From: Planctomycetota bacterium
GTDB taxonomy: Bacteria; Planctomycetota; Phycisphaerae; UBA1845
Direction of reading: 5' to 3'
NCBI GenBank assembly: GCA_024276605.1
Contig: JAJRWX010000044.1
Location: 62,001 to 126,000, forward strand
DNA length: 64,000 bases
Within the stretch, counting starts at the first letter, position 1, and every line of letters starts with the position of its first letter. The translations under genes were made by a program, and so were the position numbers. Below are positions 54,240-62,962 of this stretch, in pieces. The notes beneath the pieces were generated by a model. The model ran no database searches. It saw only the letters and a list, made by a program, of their open reading frames with translations, and was not told the origin of the DNA.

Positions 54240-55745
54240 ATGTTTCGTAGAATACTCATAGCTAATCGTGGTGAAATCGCCGTTCGCGTCACGCAGACGT
54301 TGCAACAAATGGGCATTACAGCCGTGAGCATATACGCCCGGCCCGATCGCCACGCCAAACACGTACGCATGGCAGACGAAGGTTACGCCATGGAAGGTGA
54401 ATCAGCCGCGGATACGTATCTGCGCGGTGACAAGATCATCGACATCGCCAAAGCGCACCACATCGACGCCATCCATCCCGGTTATGGGTTTCTTTCGGAA
54501 AATGCAACATTCGCCAAATGGTGCCAGGATAACGACATCACGTTCATCGGCCCCAGCGCAACCGTTATAGCCAATATGGGTGATAAGCTCATCGCCAAAA
54601 AAATCATGGCAGAGGCGGGTATCCCCGTCGTACCCGGGTTAACAATCTCCGCCGGTGATGAAGCATCGATCCGCCGTGAAGCAATAAAAATAGGCTATCC
54701 TGTGCTGGTCAAAGCTGCGGCAGGTGGTGGTGGTAAAGGCATGCGCCTGGTCACAGAGGAAAAGCGACTGGCAGACGCACTGGCAGCGGCGCAGCGTGAA
54801 GCTAAATCCGCCTTTGGGGATGATCGCGTCTTCATCGAAAAATATATCGAAAAACCCAGGCATGTGGAGATTCAGATTTTCGGGGACACCCACGGTCAAG
54901 CGGTTCATCTTTTTGAACGTGAATGTTCGATCCAACGTCGTCACCAAAAGATCGTCGAGGAATCTCCCTCACCGGCCCTATCGCCCACGTTGCGACAGCA
55001 CATGGGAGAGGCTGCGGTTCAGGCGGCGAAGGCGATTGGCTACACCAATGCGGGTACGGTGGAATTTATTCTCGATCAAGAAGGTCATTATTACTTTTTG
55101 GAAGTCAACACACGTTTGCAGGTCGAGCATCCGGTTACCGAGTTGATTACCCATCAAAACCTTGTCGAGGCCCAGATTCTCGTAGCGGCAGGTCAGCCAT
55201 TGCCTTTCACACAAGACAGTCTACGACAAACCGGTCACGCCATTGAGGTACGCATCTACGCCGAAGACCCCGAGCGAAACTTTCTTCCCTCTACCGGCAA
55301 GATTGTTCATTACGTACCGCCTGCGGCGCCATATGTTCGCGTTGACAGCGGCGTGACAGCCGGGTCGCTGGTTACGGTTCATTATGATCCGATGCTAGCT
55401 AAACTCATTGTCTGGGGCACTACCCGCGCAGCATCGCTACAAAGAATGAGGTGGGCGCTAAGCCGATTCGTCATTATGGGCGTGACGACTAATATCGAAT
55501 TCCTGCGTAGAGTCATTGAGCACCCGGCCTTTCAACAGGGCGACCTACACACGCATTTTCTCGAAGAGCATGAAGAAGTATATGCACCATCAGATGACGA
55601 CATCCCGGATGCCGTATGGATAGCCGCAGCCTTTAGCAGCAAGCCATCATCGCATCATGCATCTGACGCCTCTTACCAAAGTGATTCGCCAAACGTCGAA
55701 TCAAACAGTCCCTGGTCGGTCGGTGAGTCATGGAGGGCATTCTAG
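54240..55745 (+). CDS. mccA: Methylcrotonyl-CoA carboxylase alpha subunit, biotin carboxylase part (split gene, 5' half)
   Basis: A 501-residue biotin carboxylase. FRRILIANRGEIAVRV, DAIHPGYGFLSENATFA, KAAAGGGGKGMR (ATP-grasp), EKYIEKPRHVEIQI, ERECSIQRRHQKIVEESP and EVNTRLQVEHPVTE are complete. After the carboxylase domain the chain has DDDIPDAVWIAA and SPWSVGESWR, the start of the BT domain of full-length MCC alpha, then stops. The BCCP part is a separate ORF at 55960, with a 113-bp palindromic element between. This looks like one gene broken inside its BT domain. Confidence 0.9.
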   Translation: MFRRILIANRGEIAVRVTQTLQQMGITAVSIYARPDRHAKHVRMADEGYAMEGESAADTYLRGDKIIDIAKAHHIDAIHPGYGFLSENATFAKWCQDNDITFIGPSATVIANMGDKLIAKKIMAEAGIPVVPGLTISAGDEASIRREAIKIGYPVLVKAAAGGGGKGMRLVTEEKRLADALAAAQREAKSAFGDDRVFIEKYIEKPRHVEIQIFGDTHGQAVHLFERECSIQRRHQKIVEESPSPALSPTLRQHMGEAAVQAAKAIGYTNAGTVEFILDQEGHYYFLEVNTRLQVEHPVTELITHQNLVEAQILVAAGQPLPFTQDSLRQTGHAIEVRIYAEDPERNFLPSTGKIVHYVPPAAPYVRVDSGVTAGSLVTVHYDPMLAKLIVWGTTRAASLQRMRWALSRFVIMGVTTNIEFLRRVIEHPAFQQGDLHTHFLEEHEEVYAPSDDDIPDAVWIAAAFSSKPSSHHASDASYQSDSPNVESNSPWSVGESWRAF

Positions 55746-55779
55746 TGCAGTGTCACAGCTTATTTTTCGGGTTCATCGA

Positions 55780-55892
55780 GGGTGGCATGGGCAAGGCTGT
55801 TTTTGCCCGTGGAGACTTCCGGAACAACACGGGCAAGTCCCGATGCATCCCAACTTTACGTCGGGCTACATGGGGACTTGCCCATGCCACCC
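55780..55892 (+). repeat. Palindromic element E, 113 bp, inside mccA
   Basis: Perfect 16-bp terminal inverted repeats GGGTGGCATGGGCAAG (55780-55795) and CTTGCCCATGCCACCC (55877-55892) flank a core with AAGGCTGTTTTTGCCCGTG, identical to part of element A. It sits between the two parts of the biotin-containing carboxylase subunit. No transposase is present; it is most like a MITE. Confidence 0.88.
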
Positions 55893-55959
55893 GACGCGCG
55901 GGTATGCCGGCTGATAACATATTTCGTCATTTACCTACAGCTACTCGAAAGCGCTACAC

Positions 55960-56502
55960 ATGATACGTGTCACACTCAAACCATCGCATGGTAACGCGCC
56001 CGTAGAAGTGACCTTAATGCGCGACGAAGCCGCTGGTGACGGAGTCTACGAATGCCAATGCGGTAACGCGCGACACGAGCTGCGTATCGATTCAACCGCA
56101 ACCGGGGCGGGATGTCTATTCCTGCATGGTCAGGTCAAGCCGTTCTACGCCACCAAACAAAACGATGAGCTAGCCGTGTGGATCGACGGACGCATATACA
56201 AGCTTGAAATCGTCGGTCAAACCGCACGGCGCGACAGCGATGTCGCACAATTGGAATCCGGTAATGATATCAAAGCGGCTATGCCGGGGACCATTTTGAA
56301 AATCAACGTCGAACCCGGCGATGCTATCGAGGCCCAACAGCCCATCATTATTATGGAGTCTATGAAAATGGAGATGTCGCTATCGTCTCCGAAAAAGGCA
56401 ACGATAGCATCCATTACTTGCCAAGTCGGTGACATGGTCGGCATGGGAGATATTCTAGCCACGCTAGCACCTCAGGATGATAGTCATGAACCTACCGAAT
56501 AA
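55960..56502 (+). CDS. mccA: Methylcrotonyl-CoA carboxylase alpha subunit, biotin carrier part (split gene, 3' half)
   Basis: A 180-residue protein. The N-terminal RVTLKPSHGNAPVEVTLMRD and DGVYECQCGNARHEL read like the BT-domain strands that normally follow GxWR in MCC alpha, and AAMPGTILKINVEPGD plus IMESMKMEM is the biotinyl domain, with Lys136 as biotin site. The reading frame differs from that of the 5' half. The ribosome site before 55960 is weak. The 3' end overlaps the HMG-CoA lyase start by 17 bp. If expressed it could work as a two-piece subunit. Confidence 0.85.
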   Translation: MIRVTLKPSHGNAPVEVTLMRDEAAGDGVYECQCGNARHELRIDSTATGAGCLFLHGQVKPFYATKQNDELAVWIDGRIYKLEIVGQTARRDSDVAQLESGNDIKAAMPGTILKINVEPGDAIEAQQPIIIMESMKMEMSLSSPKKATIASITCQVGDMVGMGDILATLAPQDDSHEPTE

Positions 56503-57394
56503 GGTGACTATTGTGGAAGTCGGCCCGCGCGACGGTTTGCAAAACGAACCCGTACCGATTGCCACTGAGACGAAGCTAGCCATGATCGCCAAGTTGGTCG
56601 AGGCAGGCGTAACACATATCGAAGCCACGTCATTCGTTCACCCCCAAGCCATCCCCCAACTCGCTGACGCTGCGGAAGTGGCGAACCAACTTCCCCAACA
56701 TCCGAATGTCATATACTCGGCACTGGTTCCCAACGAGCGAGGCCTGGATCGCGCACTGGAATGTGGTATCAAACGAATAGCCCTGTTCACCGCAGCCTCA
56801 GACAGCTTCACGAAAATAAATATCAACATGACCGTTGATGAGTCTATCAAGGTCTTTAAGCCTATCGTCAAGCGTGCGTTATCGGCAGGAGTAACCGTGC
56901 GGGGCTATGTGTCAACCTGTTTCGTATGCCCTTACGAAGGGCCAATCAACGAGCAACGCGTGCTTGAAGTAGCCAAGCAGCTTCTTGACCTGGGCGTCGA
57001 TGAAGTATCTATCAGCGATACCATCGGCGCCGCTGTCCCGACCGACGTAACGCGAACCGTATCCCATCTACTAGGCTCGATACCGCTTGAGACAATCGCC
57101 CTCCACTTCCACGATACCTACGGCTGCGGCTTGGCCAATGTTTATGCAGGCCTGCAACTCGGCGTGACCACCTACGATTCATCAGCCGGCGGTCTGGGCG
57201 GATGCCCCTACGCACCCGGCGCATCGGGAAATCTGGCCACTGAAGATTTGGTTTACATGCTCGATGGCATGGGCATTGACACGGGCATTAGTCTAGACCG
57301 CATCGTTGAAGCTGCGGACATCATCGCTAAAGTGTTAAACAAACCGTTGCATAGCCGACAATGGCAACGAATACGTAGCCAGTGTCAAGCGTGA
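56486..57394 (+). CDS. mvaB: Hydroxymethylglutaryl-CoA lyase
   Basis: The last step of leucine breakdown: HMG-CoA to acetyl-CoA and acetoacetate. The 302-residue protein has VGPRDGLQNEP, STCFVCPYEGPI, LHFHDTYGCGLAN with the metal ligands and GLGGCPYAPGASGNLATED with the catalytic Cys. ATG 56486 is preferred over 56477 because AGGA stands 8 bp upstream. It overlaps the BCCP gene, and birA follows 9 bp later. The set mccB-liuC-mccA-mvaB is an almost complete leucine module; no isovaleryl-CoA dehydrogenase is seen. Confidence 0.94.
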   Translation: MNLPNKVTIVEVGPRDGLQNEPVPIATETKLAMIAKLVEAGVTHIEATSFVHPQAIPQLADAAEVANQLPQHPNVIYSALVPNERGLDRALECGIKRIALFTAASDSFTKININMTVDESIKVFKPIVKRALSAGVTVRGYVSTCFVCPYEGPINEQRVLEVAKQLLDLGVDEVSISDTIGAAVPTDVTRTVSHLLGSIPLETIALHFHDTYGCGLANVYAGLQLGVTTYDSSAGGLGGCPYAPGASGNLATEDLVYMLDGMGIDTGISLDRIVEAADIIAKVLNKPLHSRQWQRIRSQCQA

Positions 57395-57403
57395 TGCATC
57401 AGT

Positions 57404-58033
57404 ATGTTAGCCTTCCACTACGACACCATTGATTCCACCAACGACGAGGCGAAACGACTACTCGATCAGGGAAAAATCACCGAAGATGCGTTCATCGTCG
57501 CCCGCGAGCAAACCGCCGGTCGGGGAAGACTAGGCCATCGATGGGTTTCACCACTTGATGCGGGCATCTACCTGACCGTCATCCAGCCAGGCCCCCGCGA
57601 AGTACTACCCGAAACCACCATGCTAACCCTCGCAGCCGGGGTAGCCTGCGTGAAGGCCATCGAACGTGAAACGGGGCTATCCACACAACTAAAACCGATC
57701 AACGATCTGGTGATCGACAAAAGCAAACTCGGCGGCATTCTTACCGAATCGCTTATCCAGCAGGGAAAAATGCTAGCCGTCCTAACGGGCATCGGAATCA
57801 ACGTGCATCCAGCCACGCGACAAGTGGAAAGCGGCGCACTCCCGCCCACCTGCCTGGCTGATCATTTATCAAAGCAACAGATGCAACAGCTTGATCTTAA
57901 TGCATTGGTCGCACGATTGGTCACGGAGATTATAACCTGGAATAGCCGAGTTTACACCGGACAAATTGACATAGTTAAACAGTCCTGGCAAGCGCATAGC
58001 ATCGCTTCTGTTTCCATATTCGATCACAATTGA
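57404..58033 (+). CDS. birA: Biotin--[acetyl-CoA-carboxylase] ligase, catalytic domain only
   Basis: BirA attaches biotin to carrier lysines. The 209-residue chain has FHYDTIDSTNDEAKRLL, EQTAGRGRLGHRWVSP (GRGRxG) and LGGILTES, GIGINVH, the core ligase motifs. The usual KWPNDLL is here LKPINDLV, with the Trp replaced. It stops after SWQAH..., so the C-terminal SH3-like domain and any N-terminal DNA-binding domain are missing. The end overlaps the convergent kup by 10 bp. It follows the lyase by 9 bp, so it is probably an operon member that charges the nearby carrier. Confidence 0.82.
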   Translation: MLAFHYDTIDSTNDEAKRLLDQGKITEDAFIVAREQTAGRGRLGHRWVSPLDAGIYLTVIQPGPREVLPETTMLTLAAGVACVKAIERETGLSTQLKPINDLVIDKSKLGGILTESLIQQGKMLAVLTGIGINVHPATRQVESGALPPTCLADHLSKQQMQQLDLNALVARLVTEIITWNSRVYTGQIDIVKQSWQAHSIASVSIFDHN

Positions 58034-59937
58034 ATTTGGATACCAATCTCAATCGTTCGATTGGGTGGAATTCTAAAGAAACGGGTCGCATCCGGAGATG
58101 TACGTGAAGCGAATGCGAACAATCGACGCTGCCAATGCCACATCTTGCCCTTCTTTCGCGGACTCACGAGCAAAGTTTCTCGCCCTAAGAAAAACGTGGT
58201 ATTAGCCATTTTGAAATCGATGATCTGGTCATCAATGCCATGTAATGCGGCGGGTACATCGGGCTTATCGCTGAACCCAAAACGAAACGTTGCCCGAAAA
58301 ATACCATCGCCTAATTTCTCCAATTCAATACGTTCTTTTTTGGGAACGTGAGGCTGTTCCATCGTGAGCACTGTCAAGAGGATGAGCTGTTCGTGGAGAA
58401 TTTTGTTGTGCTTATAATTATGTAAGAGCGTCATCGGAACACCGGACGCATGGCCGGTCATAAACACGGCAAGACCCGGAATGCGGGTCGGCTTCGTTTG
58501 CTTCACTTCGTCGATGAAAGCCCGAACCGACATAGAATGTTGCCGTACCCATTTCAACAAAATGCTACGACCGGATTTCCAAGTTACGAGGAAAACATAC
58601 ACGACCCCTGCAATCAGGAGAGGTATCCAACCGCCGGATAACACCTTGACAATATTGGATCCAAAAAAAGATACATCGACCACAAGAAATCCACATGTCA
58701 TCAAGACCGCCGAAGGTAAATTCCATGTCCACAACTTTCTAGCCGCAAAGTACATGAGAATGGTCGTAATCAGCATGGTCGTTGTAACCGCAATACCATA
58801 AGCATGTGCCAACCCACCCGAAGCTCGAAAAGTTAGTATGAGGCCAACAGCACCAACAAATAAAGCCCAGTTCGTCATTGGTACATATACTTGACCATAT
58901 TCGTCCTCAGAAGTGTGCACGATGGTCATTCTCGGCAAATAGCCAAGTTGTACCGCTTGTTGTGTGAGAGAAAACGCCCCGGATAGCACAGCTTGCGAGG
59001 CTATGATAGTCGCTACGGTCGCTAGCAAGATCATCGGATATAACGCCCATGATGGCACCAAAGCAAAAAACAAATTCGTCACACTGTCACTGGATTGGAT
59101 GAGCAACGCACCTTGCCCGAGGTAGTTCAAAATCAAAGCAGGAAGAACAAGCAAAAACCAGCCGACCCGTATCGGGCGTTTACCAATATGCCCCATATCC
59201 GCATAAAGAGCTTCGCCGCCTGTCACTACGAGGAATACGGTACCCATGACCGCAAAACCACGCCAACCATTTGATATAAAGAAATCGAAGGCGTAAATAG
59301 GGTTGAAAGCGAGTAACACACCCGGCTCTTGCCATATGGAACGGATGCCCAGGATAGCCAGGACCGCAAACCAGACAAGAACGACGGGACCAAATAACTT
59401 TCCAATCCGCGCCGTACCTTGATGCTGATAGAAAAAGAGGCCCAGCAAAATCATGATAGCGATCGGTACGACGTAGGGATCAAACACCGGCGCAGCCTCT
59501 CGAAGTCCTTCGACGGCACTAAGCACCGATATAGCCGGCGTAATCATGCTGTCGCCATAAAGTAGTGCGGCACCAAACAGACCCAACAATACGATCACTA
59601 GCTTTCGCCTGCTGTTTTCCTTCTCTCCACGCACCACCAAGGCCATAAGGGCGAGGATGCCGCCTTCGCCTCGGTTGTCCGCCCTCAATACAAAGACTAA
59701 ATACTTCAGTGAAATGACCAACAACAAGGCCCAAATAATAATGGACAATACGCCGAGAATGTTGGCCGTATTGATTTGCGGTCCATGTATACCCAGAAAG
59801 CACTCCCGAAACGCATAGAGCGGACTGGTGCCAATATCACCAAACACGATACCCAAGGCGGCAAGTACATATCTAGGAAGTTGCTTGCCTTGCTTGGTTG
59901 AGTTTGGGTCATTATCTAGAGAAGAATTGTGCATCAT
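58024..59937 (-). CDS. kup: KUP-family potassium transporter
   Basis: Kup takes up K+ with protons. The 637 residues have about 12 helices in the first 440, starting with ALGIVFGDIGTSPLYAFRECF, then LVLRADNRGEGGILALMAL, LFGAALLYGDSMITPAISVLSAVEG, GTARIGKLFGPVVLVWF, and TVFLVVTGGEALYADMGHIGKRP. The cytoplasmic C-terminus (LPGLAVFMTG..., FGFSDKPDVP, TTFFLGRETL) is complete, ending FAS...FFRIPPNRTIEIG. ATG 59934 is an alternative start. Its end overlaps the convergent birA. Confidence 0.95.
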   Translation of the reverse strand: MMHNSSLDNDPNSTKQGKQLPRYVLAALGIVFGDIGTSPLYAFRECFLGIHGPQINTANILGVLSIIIWALLLVISLKYLVFVLRADNRGEGGILALMALVVRGEKENSRRKLVIVLLGLFGAALLYGDSMITPAISVLSAVEGLREAAPVFDPYVVPIAIMILLGLFFYQHQGTARIGKLFGPVVLVWFAVLAILGIRSIWQEPGVLLAFNPIYAFDFFISNGWRGFAVMGTVFLVVTGGEALYADMGHIGKRPIRVGWFLLVLPALILNYLGQGALLIQSSDSVTNLFFALVPSWALYPMILLATVATIIASQAVLSGAFSLTQQAVQLGYLPRMTIVHTSEDEYGQVYVPMTNWALFVGAVGLILTFRASGGLAHAYGIAVTTTMLITTILMYFAARKLWTWNLPSAVLMTCGFLVVDVSFFGSNIVKVLSGGWIPLLIAGVVYVFLVTWKSGRSILLKWVRQHSMSVRAFIDEVKQTKPTRIPGLAVFMTGHASGVPMTLLHNYKHNKILHEQLILLTVLTMEQPHVPKKERIELEKLGDGIFRATFRFGFSDKPDVPAALHGIDDQIIDFKMANTTFFLGRETLLVSPRKKGKMWHWQRRLFAFASRTSPDATRFFRIPPNRTIEIGIQIQL

Positions 59938-60034
59938 CTCATCACATTCAGCAGAAAAGGTGTCGGGAAGGATTGTTTGACAAACCTATCCAACCATGCC
60001 CCGATCCTTGATAATTCATCCTGTCATCACTTTC

Positions 60035-60052
60035 GTCGGGCAATAGCCCGAC
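60035..60052. repeat. Short GTCGGGC/GCCCGAC hairpin of another repeat type
   Basis: GTCGGGC-AATA-GCCCGAC is a 7-bp stem, and read on the minus strand it is preceded by TAGGTGG (GGTGGGTCGGGC). It lies between kup and the GT39-like gene, downstream of the latter. No T-run follows, so it is not a clear terminator. It may be a dispersed REP-like sequence distinct from the GGTGGCATGG family. Confidence 0.4.
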
Positions 60053-60099
60053 CCACCTAATCATTCAACACTTCTCTTCAAGTTTAGACGCTCTAAGCT

Positions 60100-61770
60100 T
60101 CAGCGTTTGCGCAGTTCGGCTATACCTACCCACTCATCTTGTAGCACGATGTTGATACGACTTTGGTGCAGTGCCTCGATTAATTGCCGATTGACATCCC
60201 AACGCAGCCCCGTTGGCTCACCCTGGGCTAATAGCCACACACGGCGTCCTTGGCTAATCGTACGATCGATACGTGCCATCACTATGGCAACATCCTCTCG
60301 CAAACTTATCGGATCAGCCAATTCGGTATCGGCATCATCCCAACATAGCTGTCGATCGTGTACGGTTGGAAAAGAGATGATGTTCGGCACAAAATCCATC
60401 TGCCGCCATTCGTAGTCCATGAACCACTTGTACATGGACAAACTCACGATCAAATCCTCGTCCCCCACTGTCGCAGCGATCATTTGTGCGCGTCGATGCG
60501 TACTATCGCCATGTTTGATCATCCGCTGAGCCGCGACCATACTAGAGCTACAAGCAACGATTAACACCATAAAGATCGTAACCAGCCATCGCGAAGCTTG
60601 TACCGTTGTGGCGTAGCGCATGGCTAAGCTATTGATACAAAGCGCCGACAAAACGATGACAGCTGGTATGGCTATGACATCATATCGTCCCACGATATAA
60701 GCAGGAGATACGATCGCAGCATACCCGGCCATAATCGCCAGGCCGGTCATCACAAAACCACCTAGCCAAGCGACCGTATGGATAGTCACACGATTCTCCC
60801 CAGCTTCCCCTGCCGTACGTTGTTTTTCAGGTCGTTGAATAAAGACGATACAAACCAACCCGGCCAACAGAAAAACCACCGGCAGGAGCAAAATGGAATA
60901 GGTGAAAATCGCCCCCCACTCCTGTTGCACCATATCAATCGCAGCCCCCAGCGTACCGAGATAATCCGGGTAGTTCGCTGTGGGTAACATCACACCCAAC
61001 GATTTCAACATGGCCAGGGAGGGCGGAGAGGCCAACCACGTTTGTTCCAGCCATTGTTGCGGACCTTGGTGACGTAGTGGTAGCACATAATGGATCACAA
61101 CCGGAATCATCGCCAACGCTAAGAGGACATACGATATGAACCATTGTCGTAGTGCCCTGATTCGATGACGTGAGATAAAAACGCACCAGATACCAGCTGG
61201 GAGAAAAAATAGTGTGTGGTAATGAACGAAAACGCACGCCCCCGCAGCTGCAACACTCGCCAACCACCATCGCCATTGCAAAGATCGCGCTGCCCGCTGA
61301 AGACACATCAGCCAAAGCGTTGAGAGTAGAATCCACCAGACATACACTCGTGCCTGCTGGCTATAGTGAATCAATAGCGGGTTGGTAGCTGCCAATGTCA
61401 TAGACAGCAGTGCGATACGGGTACCGGCTAATGATCCACCAAGAAGCCCAATTCCTAAGACGACGAAACATCCCCCCAAGGCAGAAAAGCTACGCAGCCC
61501 ATAGGCATCATCGCCAACGATTCGTGTCCAAAGCGATAAGGCCCAGTAGTATGGCCGATGGGCGACATCCGTTTCCTGATCCGGACCGTCATCCGGCCAA
61601 TCAGCCCAGTGATCCACGACATACGAGGTGCAGGATTCATCGATCCATATCTCCCGCTCCGTTAAACCCGTAAATCTCAAGACACCGGCGAGTATGAGTA
61701 CGAATGCGAGGAATAGCCACCCGATAGGCCATCTTGGCCAGGAAACAGCATGCTCAGATTTCTCCGCCAT
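60100..61770 (-). CDS. GT39/ArnT-like membrane glycosyltransferase
   Basis: A 556-residue GT-C protein from ATG 61770 (GGAG 8 bp upstream; the frame extends to 61812). About 11 membrane helices. EREIWIDESCTSYVVDHWAD after helix 1 places the acidic residues of the first periplasmic loop, as in polyprenyl-phosphate mannosyltransferases and ArnT. A soluble C-terminal part contains DEDLIVSLSMYKWFMDY. It would transfer a sugar from polyprenyl phosphate. The gene follows kup upstream on the minus strand and is otherwise alone. Confidence 0.78.
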   Translation of the reverse strand: MAEKSEHAVSWPRWPIGWLFLAFVLILAGVLRFTGLTEREIWIDESCTSYVVDHWADWPDDGPDQETDVAHRPYYWALSLWTRIVGDDAYGLRSFSALGGCFVVLGIGLLGGSLAGTRIALLSMTLAATNPLLIHYSQQARVYVWWILLSTLWLMCLQRAARSLQWRWWLASVAAAGACVFVHYHTLFFLPAGIWCVFISRHRIRALRQWFISYVLLALAMIPVVIHYVLPLRHQGPQQWLEQTWLASPPSLAMLKSLGVMLPTANYPDYLGTLGAAIDMVQQEWGAIFTYSILLLPVVFLLAGLVCIVFIQRPEKQRTAGEAGENRVTIHTVAWLGGFVMTGLAIMAGYAAIVSPAYIVGRYDVIAIPAVIVLSALCINSLAMRYATTVQASRWLVTIFMVLIVACSSSMVAAQRMIKHGDSTHRRAQMIAATVGDEDLIVSLSMYKWFMDYEWRQMDFVPNIISFPTVHDRQLCWDDADTELADPISLREDVAIVMARIDRTISQGRRVWLLAQGEPTGLRWDVNRQLIEALHQSRINIVLQDEWVGIAELRKR

Positions 61771-61862
61771 AGTCTGGGCTCCGGGGGGTACCTTTTTAAG
61801 ACAGGCAATCATACGGGAAGAACCTGGAACCTGGGATAGACGATCGTCTGATTATACCCCAC

Positions 61863-62086
61863 AGGGTGCAAGACCGACTAGTCGGTCTTGAGTGGGGTGG
61901 CATGGACAAGCGTCGCCTTGAATGGATCACGGATGAAAAAAGGCGTATGGAGCGACGCTTGCCCGTGTTTTTCCTCGGTTACGCCTGCACGGGCAAACGC
62001 CGCGAGCAGTATCCATTGAACATTCGACATCCCGATTCCGCGGCGTTTGTCCATGCCACCCACCCGCCTATTGTATCATGCACCCC
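61863..62086 (-). repeat. Palindromic element D, inverted copy of element C
   Basis: Its reverse complement matches element C over the 178 or so core bases at roughly nine in ten positions by eye. Terminal repeats GGTGGCATGGACAA (61896-61909) and TTGTCCATGCCACC (62047-62060) are perfect; the outer repeat TCATGCACCCC lies to the right. The left flank holds the perfect 20-bp palindrome AAGACCGACTAGTCGGTCTT (61870-61889), which C lacks. No coding function. Confidence 0.85.
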
Positions 62087-62177
62087 GCCCCCCAGGCCCC
62101 AAAATGGTTATCCCTTACGTGCGTCGTACCACCAAATCTTCGAACCGTCCGCCCTGCGGTAAAGGTTTTGTGGGTGG

Positions 62178-62205
62178 TTGCAGATTTTGGCCCGATCTGT
62201 ATAAT
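62178..62205 (+). promoter_or_regulatory. Promoter for rpmI-rplT
   Basis: TTGCAG (62178-62183) and a perfect TATAAT (62200-62205) are 16 bp apart. Transcription would start near 62212, about 40 bp before rpmI. The leader is short; no L20-binding pseudoknot was identified. Confidence 0.6.
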
Positions 62206-62252
62206 GCCCCGCTCTTGTGAATTTCTGGCTCCAGCGGGAGATGTTTGTTGTT

Positions 62253-62450
62253 ATGCCTAAGATGAAGACCCATAAAGGCCTGAAGAAGCGCGTCCGCGTG
62301 ACCGCCAAAGGCAAGGTGCGTTATCGAAGCTCGTTCACCGGGCATCTCATGAGTAGCAAGTCCGGCAACAGACGTCGCAAACTGCGTAGGCCAAGCATGC
62401 TCAGTGGTAGAATTGCAAGACGGATAAAAATAGCACTTGGCCAGGCCTAG
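62253..62450 (+). CDS. rpmI: 50S ribosomal protein L35
   Basis: Start MPKMKTHKGLKKRVRVT is the family N-terminus, so ATG 62253 is taken over longer frames. The 65-residue product is very basic and ends ...SGRIARRIKIALGQA, normal length. GGGAG stands 9 bp upstream. It is followed 71 bp later by rplT, the usual rpmI-rplT order; infC is not upstream. Confidence 0.96.
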   Translation: MPKMKTHKGLKKRVRVTAKGKVRYRSSFTGHLMSSKSGNRRRKLRRPSMLSGRIARRIKIALGQA

Positions 62451-62521
62451 GATTCTTATTGCACCAATAGCCGATCGCAGGTTTTAATCTTGCGACCGAA
62501 TCGATTGAGGAGATTATCACC

Positions 62522-62893
62522 ATGGGAAGAGCGACTTACGGCGCTGCCAGACATCGCAAGAAAGTTCGTATACTGCGCGAAGCACGCGGACGTCGCGGTG
62601 CGCCGGGTAAACGGTGGCGACTGGCGAAAGAAGCGTTGGTCCGCTCACGTGTGTTCGCTTATGTCGGACGTCGTCTGCGCAAGCGCGATTTCCGAGCCTT
62701 ATGGATTACACGCATCACGGCAGCCTGTCGTCAGCGCGGTATCAACTACAGTCGATTTATCTTCGCGCTTAACGAGATGAACATCGAACTCAACCGAAAA
62801 ATGCTCAGCGAAATTGCCATCCACTCACCAAGTGATTTCGATACACTGGTCGAGATGGCCAAGCAGCATCAACCACAAGCTGCGGCTGCTTAA
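62522..62893 (+). CDS. rplT: 50S ribosomal protein L20
   Basis: A 123-residue protein (family about 118). RHRKKVRILREARGRRGAP, KRWRLAKEALVRS, RDFRALWITRITAACR and NYSRFIFALNEMNIELNRKMLSE are the complete family pattern. L20 binds 23S rRNA and in some bacteria represses its own operon. A GAGGAGATTATCACC ribosome site precedes the ATG. The gene is followed by a terminator at 62923. Confidence 0.97.
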   Translation: MGRATYGAARHRKKVRILREARGRRGAPGKRWRLAKEALVRSRVFAYVGRRLRKRDFRALWITRITAACRQRGINYSRFIFALNEMNIELNRKMLSEIAIHSPSDFDTLVEMAKQHQPQAAAA

Positions 62894-62922
62894 TTTTCGG
62901 TACCGCTTAATTATTTGCAATC

Positions 62923-62949
62923 AAACCGGCCTTCGGGTCGGTTTTTTTA
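62923..62949 (+). terminator. Rho-independent terminator after rplT
   Basis: AACCGGCC-TTCG-GGTCGGTT forms an 8-bp stem with a TTCG loop (one G-U), followed by TTTTTTT. It lies 30 bp after the rplT stop and may also serve the end of the convergent hydrolase gene, though the T-run is on the plus strand only. Confidence 0.9.
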
Positions 62950-62962
62950 TTGGTTCAACAGC

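Larger units (their letters stand above)
61771..62252. other. Divergent region with element D and the rpmI promoter
   Basis: About 480 bp. Positions 61863-62086 are element D. Downstream of it comes the promoter described at 62178. No further gene or RNA was found. The stretch 62086-62170 is plain. Confidence 0.55.

Noticed and set aside
55657-55994. Several overlapping frames across the element in mccA
   Set aside because: They read through the inverted repeats of a non-coding element and show no family features.
61866-62345. Frames on both strands across element D and the rpmI leader
   Set aside because: They fall within palindromic repeat DNA and the promoter, and no start has a proper ribosome site.
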